Origin: Opisthocomus hoazin
Taxonomy: Eukaryota > Chordata > Aves > Opisthocomiformes > Opisthocomidae
DNA length: 64,000 nt
Assembly (NCBI RefSeq): GCF_030867145.1
Contig: NC_134454.1
Coordinates: forward strand, 45,708,320 to 45,772,319
Reading direction: 5' to 3'
This document shows positions 27,049 through 39,100 of this stretch, piece after piece. Made by a program: the position numbers and the translations under genes. Position 1 is the stretch's first letter, and every line of letters starts with the position of its first letter. The notes beneath the pieces were generated by a model. That model was given only the letters and a program-made list of their open reading frames with translations. It was not told the origin of the DNA and searched no databases.

Positions 27049-28390
27049 AATGAACTTCAAGTGGATACTCTTAAATGTGACATATCTGTGAGACAAGTCA
27101 CAACAGATCATTTATGAAATATAGTCTCCTGTCTTCAAAGCAGTGAAAATGAACTTATGCTTTCAGTCAACACAGATCACTGAATGGCCACAGCCTTATG
27201 AACTTTCTTTGCATAAATTTGTGTTTCTAAGAAGACTGTCAATCTGTCTTTGCATGTGGATTTCTTTAAGCTACATGTGAAACTATATTCATTTGACATG
27301 CAGTGGTATGCAGTAAACAAACCTAATTATCTTAGGCAGATAATGAAGATTCTGCTGTGTATAGATTTATCTATGTATATGTTGTATACATTTACTTTAA
27401 TTTTCAGATACTCTTGTTCATCAGTTTCGCAGCAGACATTGCAAAAGCTTTATGTGTTCTCCTGAACTAGATTTACTCAGTGCAGCAGTCTCAGTAGCAT
27501 ATGCATTACATTTCTAATTATAATGTATAACTAGAGAAAGAGAATGGAACATGTAAGGGATGTCATTCACATAAATTCATTTTTTATGCTAAGTTAAAGG
27601 GGAAACTTTCAGCCTTGTCTAATCTATGTAGCCATGAAGGAATGATAGATTTTTCTTTGGTTTTTATGTGTGAAAGAATTCATTCATTTTTCTTTGCAAA
27701 TCATGGAAAGTAGTATGCTTTTTTTGATAAGAAGAAAAGTATTTCTCATGCTTAATAGCAGTATATTTTAGAAGGTTATAGCTGTAAAAGCATGTGATGC
27801 GTCTATATTTGGGCATCTTTTTCAATTTTTTAAAACTTTATGTAAATAAGCATATTCATATACACATGTATTTACTTATGTAATATTTCAGAAAATACCA
27901 TTTTAAACCTGTAAAAACAAACAGAGCAGAAAAGTGGAAAAATGGAATGTAATAGGGCACTAAACACTAGAAGTGACCACTCTCAGTGGTATTGACACTC
28001 AAAGATCTCAATGTGTTTTCAAGTGACCCCCAGTTCTTGGTCACTTCTGTTCTTAACTGCCTGCCTGGTGACATTAAAAACTAAGGTGCACTCACTATAT
28101 TTGATTTACAATTACTGTTAAGCTGTATTAAAAGTTTTATCCCTATCCTAGATGTGTTGTACAGAAAAACTTTCTCACCATTTTATTTAATATTGTCTAG
28201 TAATGACTATTTTGCTCTGGCCACTTGGGCGGTCTCTTGCAGACAGACATTTGTTTCTCCTCATGTCATAGAAGGGTAGAAACATAGCTCGGCATTGCAG
28301 GGATTAATGGTGTTCAAGGAGATTTTTGTGGCTGCATGTGGTGATAGGTGGGTAAAGCATTGTCACAAATGAGTGGTTAGATCACTTAAA

Positions 28391-29264
28391 TGACCACGCA
28401 AAGGTTTTGCAAGAAAAGATTTTACTGAAATATTAGAAAATGTGATTTTACAAAGTTTGTTGGCTACATTCACTCTATTACTTATCAAATGAATAGAATA
28501 CTAAATCAAAAGGAGGATTTGAGTAGAAAATTATTTATACATAATAAAAGCAGAGTATAAGGGGTTAAGGAGACCGTCCCACTGAGTCACCATTTTCAGA
28601 CTGAACACCCTTGCTTTCTGAACTCCTCAGACAGGAGGAAGTGCAGCTGGATCCAGAACCGGCCGTAGACCACAATGGTTTAGGTCTAATGGATATGTTT
28701 AGCAGCAGTTTGTGGGTTGTTCACAGTTTAATGAGAGACACAATCACAGGAATTTAGCAACTATACTCACTGGTTAACTTAACATTTACAGAGTGACGAA
28801 AAAGAATTTGCTATTACAATCACAGTAATAGAATATTGTGTTTTGAATCAATTCACACATGCTTGCAATCATAAAAAATTCCCGAGTTCAGTGAAATACT
28901 CACTTCAGATCAAATGATATCTCAAAGGGCGAGGCTTGAGTCACAAGGAGATCAGCCTGAATAATTTGCAAGTTACACCAAGAAGTGTCGGACTCAGAGG
29001 GAGTTACTTGGCACAGCCCGCTGCGGACCAGCAGAGCTCAAAGGGCCTTTCTTGGTACTACTGTTTATAGGATCTCAAGAAGATTGACTTTTGGCATCAG
29101 TAAATTTCCATCCTGGTCACAATCCATATGACGTAATCCTGATATTTAGACAGCAACTATACAATTCCAGGACTTCACTGCCCTAGTACAAAGACAAAGA
29201 AAGAGCCAAGTTGTCCCAATTCACTCCCCTCATTCAAAGGCAGGAAAAATGTCTAGTCACATCA
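28391..29264 (-). mobile_element. Probable solo LTR, class II-like ERV, minus orientation
   Basis: An 874-bp block whose plus-strand ends are tgaccacgc and tcacatca, giving TG...CA on the minus strand. Read on the minus strand it has a TATAAA (29,064-29,069) and an AGTAAA poly(A)-type signal (28,421-28,426) 30 bp from the 3' edge. It shares that edge sequence (tgacca, then aa..gaaa.ga.tttact) and an internal tggatccag with the block at 32,282, and has nearly the same length. The flanking 6-mers cttaaa and gctaaa agree at 4 of 6 positions, so the duplication is weak. Six-base duplications fit class II (ERVK-type) elements, but the class is inferred. No internal viral genes accompany it. The left border is better supported than the right. 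Confidence 0.58.
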
Positions 29265-29270
29265 GCTAAA

Positions 29271-32200
29271 CGTTCTTGCAGTGTAAGCAAGAATACAGTG
29301 TTGTCTGGTTCTGGGATGGCCAGATATGAGGGGGGGTTGCACCATCATATGCATTGAGCACTTTTGTACCAGAGGGGAAAAGAAAACCATCACCTTGCTG
29401 GAACAGTCAAATAAAAACAAGCATTGCGCCCAAGTTAGCAAGCAGATGGTCTCAGAAAAAGAATATAGTGGACTGGGCTCCTGAAAGAATGAATCAGAAG
29501 AGTTCAAGTTACTAAAAGCTCAAGTTCAGATATGTTGGAGTTAAGTTTAATTTGTACATTTTATTCAGATGTTGCTGGAAAAGTTTAAGTAAGCACTTGT
29601 AGTACACTGAAAAAAAAGTAGAATGGAAGAGACTGTTATGGAGAAGGTATGTTCTAACTTATGGACAGAGCTACAAAGAAGATTGTCCAATGTGTCAGCT
29701 ATGGTAACAGGTGACAGAGGGAGCTGGAGGTGCAGTGGTATTGTGAAACTCTGTCTAGTGTGTGATGCAGACTAAAATAATAGCTGCTTTCCTTTGTCAG
29801 TCCATGCTGTAAGACAAAGGGGATTTCACTTAAATTTGTGTCTTGAAAATGCTGAAAGGTGTATCACTAAACTTCAGTGGAAGATAAGCTATGCGATTTA
29901 CAGACATAGTTAAACTGCAGAGAGTTAGTGCTGTGCATATGATTCTGTAAATTCCACATTGCACTACTGGGATCTTGAGGTAGCAAAGTACTGAAGGAAT
30001 TCTATCCCTGTATCTTTTATTATGGGAGAAGAGAAGAGATCTAGTTCCTGTCTGCTTGGTTTATGCTTTTCCTCTTGTTACAGACATGTTATAGATGTTG
30101 AATGATTGCAGCTTTAGTAAAATGTTTGTATGTGTTGGAAGTTCTTATAGCAGCTCTGCACAAGAAAGGATTCTGATTCAAAGGTTTAAACATTCGGAAG
30201 GGAATGCAGCTGGGTCACCCTGGGTATACACCTCCAAAAAGTTTCTATTTTTAATCAAAACAATTCAAGTGCAAGGTATGCATTGAGGTCTAACAGACAT
30301 TCCTTTTGCTTGTTTTAGTGAGATCTTTAGCCCTTTGCAAAGTACTGTAGTTTAATCTTATGCTTATTTTTCTGTTACAGGAGACTAAACTGTGACTGCT
30401 TCAAAATAAAAAAAATTTGATTGATGGTATCCCATGACTGTTGTGATGTGACTGTTTAAAACAAAGTCTGAAACTCATTTACAGTTGGAAGACTTCTTTA
30501 AGAAATACTTCTGTTGATCTACAGTATTTCCATGTTGTTCTGATGAGCAAATACAGTGCAGCTCTCAGATTTGGTATAGCGACTGCAAATGATCCTTTAC
30601 ACAGTAACTGATCACACAGTAATGCAGTCTATGCTATAGCAACGCAGATGGAGCCAGATAGGTGGAAGATCCGTGACCTGTCATCTCTTTTTTTTTCCTA
30701 AAGAAATGCAAGCTCTGAGTTCACATCGTTTCATGAGTATTGAACTTAGTATCTTGTGTCCAATACTTCCATATCACCATACTTCTTACATATATCAGCT
30801 GATACCCTTGCAATACCAGCAATGAGTTTCATAGAAAATATCTTAGAATTGACACCAAACTGACAAGAGGTGCTTCCAGCAATGAACCCTCAATAGTCAT
30901 GTGATATTATTTATAATCAACATTTTCAAAACTGATCATCCTTACTTGCTCAAATTAAAGGTTTCTTTGTGGTACTACACAGAGATCCAAACCTTAGCAA
31001 AGCAGAGAAACATATCAGTGTTCTTCAGCTACATGTAGATTTCAGAACTTTCCAATAAATACCACTAGTGGGATACAATATATCCTGCTTAAATTGTATG
31101 GAGTAGAGTATAACCTAAACTTTATTCCACTGCTGTTACAAGAACCAGATGGTAGCTCTGGCTGACTGCCAGAAGACTGTCTCATCCATGAATATTTTTC
31201 GTATGTTCAGTGTCATATGCTTGCTTCATTAAAAAGAATATCAAATGTGATTCACATTTCATGTGAACAGCGCTTGGAAGGCACTCGTAGCAGAGGATGA
31301 ATTTTGGAATAACTGCTCTGTTCACAGAACTGCTGCCATAGTGTTAGATGGTAATACTACTGAAAAGGATCCTGCACTGCAGGCACTAGAAATGGAAAAA
31401 TGTGTCTTGATACATTAATAACTGAAATAATTAAAAATATAAGAATTCTCTAAATTGAACAGATCTGTAATCTGTCTCAGGAATGTGTATCTTTCTGTTA
31501 GGCCTTGTGATCCCTTATTGCTATAGCAAGCAAGTTGGAGTTGGTAACTTAACAAGTCCATTTCAAAGCCTGACTCTTGAAAAACTGCAGTACCACATCC
31601 TGGGGACTATAGGATGAGTTATAGTTATGGGTTTAAGTTGTGGTTCTCAGGCAGTGAAGGCAGGTGTTGCAGCCTTACTGCAATTCAGAATATAGCTCAG
31701 CATGTGTAAGAACTTGTCTTAAGAGACTGCAAAATTGACAATTTTTCCGCTAATGTGGTTTCAATCAGTGTTACGTATCTTCCTCACAATTATGTACGGA
31801 ATGGAATGCTTTTTCTGTTGGATATAATGAACCAACTAATGAGTACCTTTAGTCAGAAGCTTTAGTAGCCAGCTATCTTCTCAAAAACCTTTTGAATAAA
31901 AGAAGTTCTTTTTAAGTTCTGAACAAACCATGGCATTTTGGAACACAAAATGTGTTTGCTTTTTAAAGTTGTAAGAGGTGATGACAGAATGAAGTCCGGC
32001 TGTTACAACGTACAACACAAACATTTTGCAGTGAAATGGACGTGTGTATCAAATTTAGGTCAAAGGATTCTGGGGCAAGAGCACCACTTCTGTAGTTCCT
32101 CTATTCCCTGAAAGCTCCCAGTACTCTTTAAGAACTCCCCTTAAACATCTGCAAAGTCCACCAGCTCCTCATGGCACTCTCTACAAGCCTTATCAGCTTC

Positions 32201-32275
32201 CCATCCTGTTCCATCCTGCTCAGTGGGTGAAGTGGAAGGTGATGTTTTTAATTCTTTGTGCAGTACTGAGAGTCA
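29271..32275. other. Unassigned AT-rich DNA
   Basis: Nothing recognised. Frames are 81 codons or less without motifs. Confidence 0.55.
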
Positions 32276-32281
32276 TAACAA
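32276..32281. repeat. Candidate left target-site duplication (taacaa)
   Basis: The 6-mer before the LTR edge; its partner after the other edge (33,147-33,152) is taacac, 5 of 6 identical. Confidence 0.55.
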
Positions 32282-33146
32282 TGACCAAGAGGCTTGACTA
32301 GAAACAAAGCTTTACTTGGATTGGCAGTGGAATTACAAAAGATGGTATCTTTGGAACTTTATAACATTACTTCTAACACAGTGGGGTTGGAAATGGTTAT
32401 TGACTTGGCAAAAGGTTTCAACAACACAATGTCTGATTTCACAAAACCAGAGGATATAGCAGGTTGACAAACATATATCAACATTACCCTTATGTGCCAC
32501 AAAAGTCAGAGATTCAGAGGAAAATTAAAGAAGAGCTAAGAGAAGAAATAAGAAGAAAGTTATCACCACCCTTGGATCCAGTGGAAGTCTCTGCTAGTGG
32601 TCAGGGTCCTCCAGTGTTGGGCATGCACCTGGTGGTCAGGGTCCTCTGGGGGTGGCCGCACACAGCAAGGGGCTGGGCCCTCTCCTTTTACACTCTTTGG
32701 GTGCCTGTCTCAGCTTCCCAAAAGTTCTCAAAACTGAGTCAGTGGGTGGTGGCGGAGGGGTGTGTGTGCATGTGGGGGTGTTCTTGTCGTCTTACAGTCC
32801 AATCAAACCTCCCCCCCCCCCAAATGCAAGTGCTTAACTTCCTTGCCTAGGTGACATGACATAGGGGTGGGTTTTGCAAGCCGACCCCCTGCCTCCACAG
32901 GGTTTCACTTGTCTTTCATACTCCCTTATCAAGATGAGGAAGTTGCCAAAGCACAATGCATAATTTGGGAGTTCACTTAATTTGCGAGTTTTTGTCTCAG
33001 TTTCTCAAGAAGGACATTTGAGACAACTGCCCACCCTGGCCTGGGGCTGCACACACCCTCATTTTTTACATTCAGTAATTTCTCATGTCATGTCCAGTAG
33101 TTCCTCATGTGCTGTGCAGCTATCTAAACCTTAGATCTGCTTGCCA
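32282..33146 (-). mobile_element. Probable solo LTR, class II-like ERV, minus orientation
   Basis: An 865-bp block with plus-strand ends tgaccaagagg and gcttgcca, that is TG...CA on the minus strand. An AGTAAA poly(A)-type signal (minus strand of 32,311-32,316) lies 29 bp from the 3' edge, the same offset as in the block at 28,391. A TAAAAG TATA-like box is at 32,695-32,700 (minus). The middle is GC- and GT-rich and carries an 11-base C run (32,811-32,821). The sequence around ccacccttggatccagt (32,567-32,583) recurs at 53,572 in another block of this group, and the right end (gtccagtagttcctcatg) recurs near 52,600. Plus-strand frames of 128 and 61 codons here run through these elements and are not believed. 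Confidence 0.65.
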
Positions 33147-33152
33147 TAACAC
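33147..33152. repeat. Candidate right target-site duplication (taacac)
   Basis: Follows the LTR terminal ca. Matches 32,276-32,281 at 5 of 6 positions. Confidence 0.55.
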
Positions 33153-36100
33153 TTGTCTTCATTATTGAATCTGAAATTTAACTGATGGGATGGAAATGCT
33201 GCTGAGCAGAAAGAATTGCAGCTGAAGCAGTTTCCACCTACACACAGTATCTACTTTATGACTTCTTGGACATTCAGCTTTTTTTGTGAAGTGATGCTGT
33301 TGGATCAGTTATGTAGAAATACCCCAGTCCTTGAAAATCTGTAGCTGCTATGGGCATAACAAGAGAGCTTTATAAAGCTCTTGCACCTAAAGTTTGCCAA
33401 AACAGCAAAATGTTAAGCCATGACACAGATGTTAAACCACAACAAGCAGTAGGACCCTTTTCAAATGTCTACACTGAGACTGGTGGAGTAGGGGATACTC
33501 TACCTAGTCTTGCTACTATTCTGTCTCCCAGCTGTTCTAGGTGTTGGTGCTTTGTAGTATCCTAACTGTCATCTTGTCATGTTCCTCTGTGACTGTGAAG
33601 CAATTACCTCTGTGAGGTTTGCATTTTTCCCTCTTTCCTGGTTACCTGCTTGTTAACTCATTCTGCATTTTTTACTCTTTTTTTACTATTAGCGAAGGTA
33701 GGAAGACACCTTATACAGAGAATCTGCTTTCACTGTGCTGAGCTCAGTGAAGTCCTGTGAAGACCTGCGATTTATACAACTCCCCACTCAAGATTTTCAC
33801 GGTTCCAAGTTGCCTTCCATACAATTAAAGAACAGATACCTGGTGATCAATTAATTTCTTTTTTGCGTGATCTCATAGCAGCAGTCATTTTACCACTATA
33901 TAAACCAGTTATATTCCTGTAATAAACATTACTTGAAATTAATGGCATGGTTTCCATGACTTATTCTGTTTCCTTATTTCATTCTGTGTCATACGTTCTG
34001 CAGAACAAGAGAGCATGAATATCCTGTCAGATAACTATTAGTAATGTTAGCAATTTATCTAATTTGTACAATTTCTTTATACTTCAGTAACATCTTAATA
34101 AGTAATTTACTCTGGCCAGCTGCTCAAGTTATGGAGAAAGACATTGTCCTGTGCTCTTCATAGAAGGTGTCTTCAGCAATATTTAGGGAAAAATCAGAAT
34201 GAAAATGTGTAGTTAGTTTTGATGAACTGTATCACTTGGTTTACTACCAAAGTAAACTACATCTCTAATAACTTCTCAAGTAGGTACACATTGTGTGAAT
34301 TAGAACTTGTTATTGTCATGATTAACAACTATTCTCATTTGCTAAAGTTTTTACAGATAAATATAGCATGAATCTGAAATCGCGGACCTCAGAAACAGAG
34401 AAGATAGTCTAAGCAAGGTTTCAACCCAAATGCACCCTGTTTTTACACATATATTTTCAAAGCATACATATTTTTTTTTTTCAGATTAAAGTTCCCAAGA
34501 CTTTGGGTGAATATTTTGAAGGATTATATTTACACTTCTTGTCTGACTCTTCTCTCTATGTAGTCTTGCCTGCTTGAGAAACATTTGGGCATCATCATTT
34601 CCTTCTGTGGAGAGCAATGTAATCTGTTCTCAGTAAAAAAGACCAGTTAAACAGCATCCCATAATTAGACCTAGATATATGAAGGTGAAACTGTAATTAA
34701 TATAAGTAGCAGTGGTTACATGTATCTAGACCATTCTACCATGCTTGACAGTGTCTGGTAGCGGATGTGAAAGAAAGACTATAAAAACTGTGAAAAATTA
34801 CATGTGGTGGTGTTCTCCTAGTCTCCTGTGAATTGTGGTGTAGGAACTCCTGAGGCAGGGTGATGTATGTTGTGTCTAGTACCTTTTTCTCCCTGGAATC
34901 TGTCAAGGTGCTTTCTGAACCAGTCTGCTAGTACTTGTGGCAACTGTCTGAAGATCCATTGCCAGGTTACAGTGCACCTTCTGTACAAGAAAACCTCTCT
35001 GCAGGAAACACAGGAAAGCTTTATGAGTCCTTGTCATAAAATTCAGTGAACATAAGAAGCTTGGGTAGGCTAAAGTAACTGGATAGATTGACAGTAAAAA
35101 AATTGAAGCGCTGTTGAACTTGCACTCCTAACCTAAGTGTGTAAGCTGCAAATCACTGCAAGAGTCCTGAAAAATATTACTTTTAACTTCTACTTAATTT
35201 TCTGAAGATAAATGGCTGTTGTGTGGGATGTCAGGCTAGGTTAACCACTAGTCTGACTTAGAATGCTCACAGGGGCTATAATCCTACCAAAAGAGACCAC
35301 GCAGGCAGTTTTTCACTGTTTTGATTGTATAGGGCCCTGTCACTCAGTCTGACCTTCTCCCATCACCTTCTTTCCTAGGCAGGTTATTTGAATGAAAAAG
35401 AATCCTACTTCTACACAAGGCATTTCATATTTATGATCTCATGTTGCCCTGTGTCTTTTTTTTGTTGTTCTAAGTTATCTTGTTTTTGAGGGGGACACGG
35501 AAAAATCAAAACTGTGTGAGTTATTAGACATGTAGCCAGAGAAAAAGTGAAGCCTGAAGTGGAAAGTACAGAAGAAATAAGCTAGAATAAGCTCTATAAA
35601 TTGCTTTTCAGTCAATATTAGATCAGCAGACATCAGCAACTGTTAAAGGTACTGGGAGAAGCACACATTAAAAATCTAATATTAGATGTGCCAGTGCCAC
35701 ATTTATTCATTAAATTAGCAGGAATTCACACAGCAATGTGAGATGGAATTTAGCTTTTTTACCTCTGTTAACTATGTGAATGTGGAACAAATCCTCAAAC
35801 TTCCAGATACATTGTACACTAAAAAAATCCTTTCAGAGAAACATTTACTTGTACTTAATGCTACTTTTGCTATTAGAACTACTAAAAGCAATGGAGACTC
35901 TATATTAATTTTCAGTCTTGACTGGTTTATCTAATTTCCACTTGGCAAAAGTGAAACTGAAGACCACATTTCAGTCTGTCTGCTGCTCTATACCTATGAC
36001 GTACATAATGAACGCTTGGTTTAACACTCATTTAAGATAAAGATAAATTATCTTATTGAAAAAAATGTTTTGTTAATAGCATGTTATCTATCTTTAACAC

Positions 36101-39100
36101 TGTTCTCTCATATTAGTTTCCTTTGTGAAGTACATTACTTGTGTTCATACAAGTTAGTAAGTCTAATAGAATAGGTAAATTAGATGGAGATATTTCTTTT
36201 TTAATCACATTTTCAAAGAATACCAAATAGACAGAACCCAGTCAAAATAGTCCATTAACCTTTCCCTAAGAAAGCCGATTAAACAGATATACTCTGTTCT
36301 TGTCATCCTGCTTTCAAAAGAAAAGGATAGCATATGCTGTCTGTCAAGGGAAGAAACAGGAGGACAGATAGTCCCATTTCTACCCTTGTACAGAAATCTA
36401 AGTAGAATCTTTCAAGCTTTGGACAACTTTGGTGAGCCAAGAGAAGTTTAACATAGGCTTGCTTAATCAAATACTTCCTTAAGTACAAGGAATAACTGTC
36501 CCTTAAATGTTTCAATACAATGATAACTTTGTTGGGTAGGTGCTTATGTGACATCTGTCCTTACACTGTTTCTTACCTACATTATTTACTATTACTGCTC
36601 ACATAACCTCTTTTGAGACAAACGACGGGAAATGTTGAGACACTGTAAAAGAAGTTTACAGGTCAGCAAGTTCTGATGAATTATCTCTTGGTTGATTACT
36701 AGTTACACAGTTTTGGTTTTGATGCAGAGAAAGCAGATGCAAGGTAGGTTAGTTTCTAATTGTTGAACCCTGAGGAAAACTGGGTTACCAGGTCTCAGTA
36801 AAGGTTTTGGAGATTGGATATGTTTGTAACCTCTCCACAGATGTCATCATCTAGACTGTAGGGTTGCTGTTGTCTGGCTTTTGCTGGCACTAATACAGAA
36901 GGAGTTAGATTTTATTGCTTTGTTTGACAGCGTATATCTCTACTTTTAATGTTAAATCCACAGTCAAACTTTATAACTAGTTGAAGCATAAGTTTTCTGG
37001 CTTACTTATGCCATGACATGAAAAGACTCAGCCTTTTAGGGAGTAGTAGTATGAAAATGTTTTCTAGAACAAGTCTTGCGCAAGTTTAGTGTTACTTGTG
37101 ACATACAGGTGTCAGTGGACAGGCTGGTGGAGCAAATTTCTTAAATTTGGCTTTGCTCACTGTCCGAGCTAGATGAGCTTGTTCTTCCTTTCTGCTCCCG
37201 TGACAGCTCCCAGTCATGGAGGTAGTGTCTCTGCTGAGAATAATAATTTGGCTTCTAAGTTTTATTACTCTGTGTTGCCTTTCTGCATAACAGCAGGATA
37301 TAACTGACTATTTAGCTCATGTTGTCTAGCTCCAGGTGTCGGTAAAGAACAGGGAGAACTGCCGTGAAACATGCTGAAATAATGTCCTGCTTCACAGAAA
37401 ACTGTGACTCAGAGAAGAGACCTGGGAAACCCCTTCCACTGTGGGACTGTGAATACCTCAGTCTGATACTTGTTGCCTGCTAGGACATGGGACTAGTGGG
37501 AAGCTGGGACTTGGGAAAATTTTTAGCAGGGGTCATGACAATTCCTGTCTTCTTTCTTGTCCCTGATACTGTTTTGCTTTGTTCCGTATGCAGAGTGAAG
37601 AACTTCTCATGAAAATACATAGTGCTTCCCTGGGTTCTCCTTCCAAATGGATCCCTATATGTCTTCCAAGACATAGTGTTTAAGTGTAGGAGGTTTGTGT
37701 TTGTGAAACTTAAATTCACCATATCCTTTTTAAATTTTAATTCTAATCTAGAATGCACTCTAGCACCTCATAGTCTAACCCAAAAGAGGAAAATGAGAAA
37801 GATTTCATTCTTCTTATGAAAATATGAAATAGAAGTATTATTGACAAATAAATATGCTAAACAGCCCTTCCAGATCAGGAAATTCTTTAGTTCAGTCTAA
37901 CTTTAGTTCAGTTTAGTTCAACTAACTTTGCCAAAGTGCCTGCAGACTATTCTGTTCTCCACAGCTGTCCCTTTGATGAAAATATTCTTTCTTCTTATCC
38001 CCCATTCTGTAGGTGTGATGTCCATGCTGGGCTGAAATGTCCTGCATATAGAGGAGACGAACAATCTCTGCTTGCTGCTTTTGTAGGATTACATCCTTGA
38101 AGGTATGGAAGGTGTCTGGTCTTCACCAGGCAAAGCTGGATAGGTCATTGCTTGTTAATGAATAGTTACAGAGTGCAGAGACTTGCTTGTTTGCTGTATC
38201 TCTGGAGCTGGGTTGAACTAGCTGTTTACTAAATGCATTATTCTTCAAGAGTATGTGCAATGCATCATCTGTAGAGACTTTGTAGCTTACACACCATGGC
38301 TATTAAAGGTAAATCCAAATATCTGGATCAACAGATGTTGCATGTTGGTATTTGTATAGTTCATTATAGTTACAAGACAGGTTTTGCAGTTCATGAAGAA
38401 TCTGTTGGGTTTAGTGTTATATTGGCACTGTCACACTTTCTAGACAACATTCCTTGCCTTCATTTGTCTGGAGGTCAGCATATGGAGTGCCAGGGAGAAG
38501 TTTCTTCCTTCCACCAATCAGGCAGTTTTTTGAGAAACTTCTTGTCCTCATCCTCTTTTTCTGTATGCTCCATACAGAAGAAACAAAGCTGGTTTTGACT
38601 TCCTGTTTATCATGTAGGTCAACAGACAGATATATGAACGTGCCTACTATCTATCTTACTGTGGTTTTCAAAACTAGTTCATCTTTCTTCAATGGAACAC
38701 ATTGGAATAGTTTAAGCTTCCAATTTTTGCTTTTCAGAGGCTTATCTGCATTGTTGGTTTGCAGTATTGATTTGTACTGAGGTTTTCTTTGAATTTCAAG
38801 CATGTATGAGCTCTGAACAGGAGGGTCCTACCTTAATGGTTCCTAAGTTGGTCAACAAATTTCTTTTTTCCATCAGCTGGGGATAAGCCAACAGAGGATA
38901 GGAAGCGGTGTACCAGAAATGGAATTTAAGATGACTTAACATGTTAATATTTTTATTCTGTATAACTAAAGAACCTGGAGCTTCTGTAAGTAAGCATTTG
39001 ATGTAAGATATTTTGGCTTACTGTCCAGGTTTCATACATGAACAATGCTGACTAATTCACAACAAGCACTCCTGCTTTGAATTCAGTTTGAAAACACAAC

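Larger units (their letters stand above)
22983..28384. other. Unassigned AT-rich DNA
   Basis: No gene or dispersed element recognised. Two simple-sequence tracts are listed separately (25,666 and 27,013). Remaining frames are short and unremarkable. Confidence 0.55.

Noticed and set aside
32464..32850. 128-codon plus-strand frame starting with a charged helix-like stretch
   Set aside because: It crosses a probable minus-strand LTR including its GC-rich core, so it is an antisense frame of the element.
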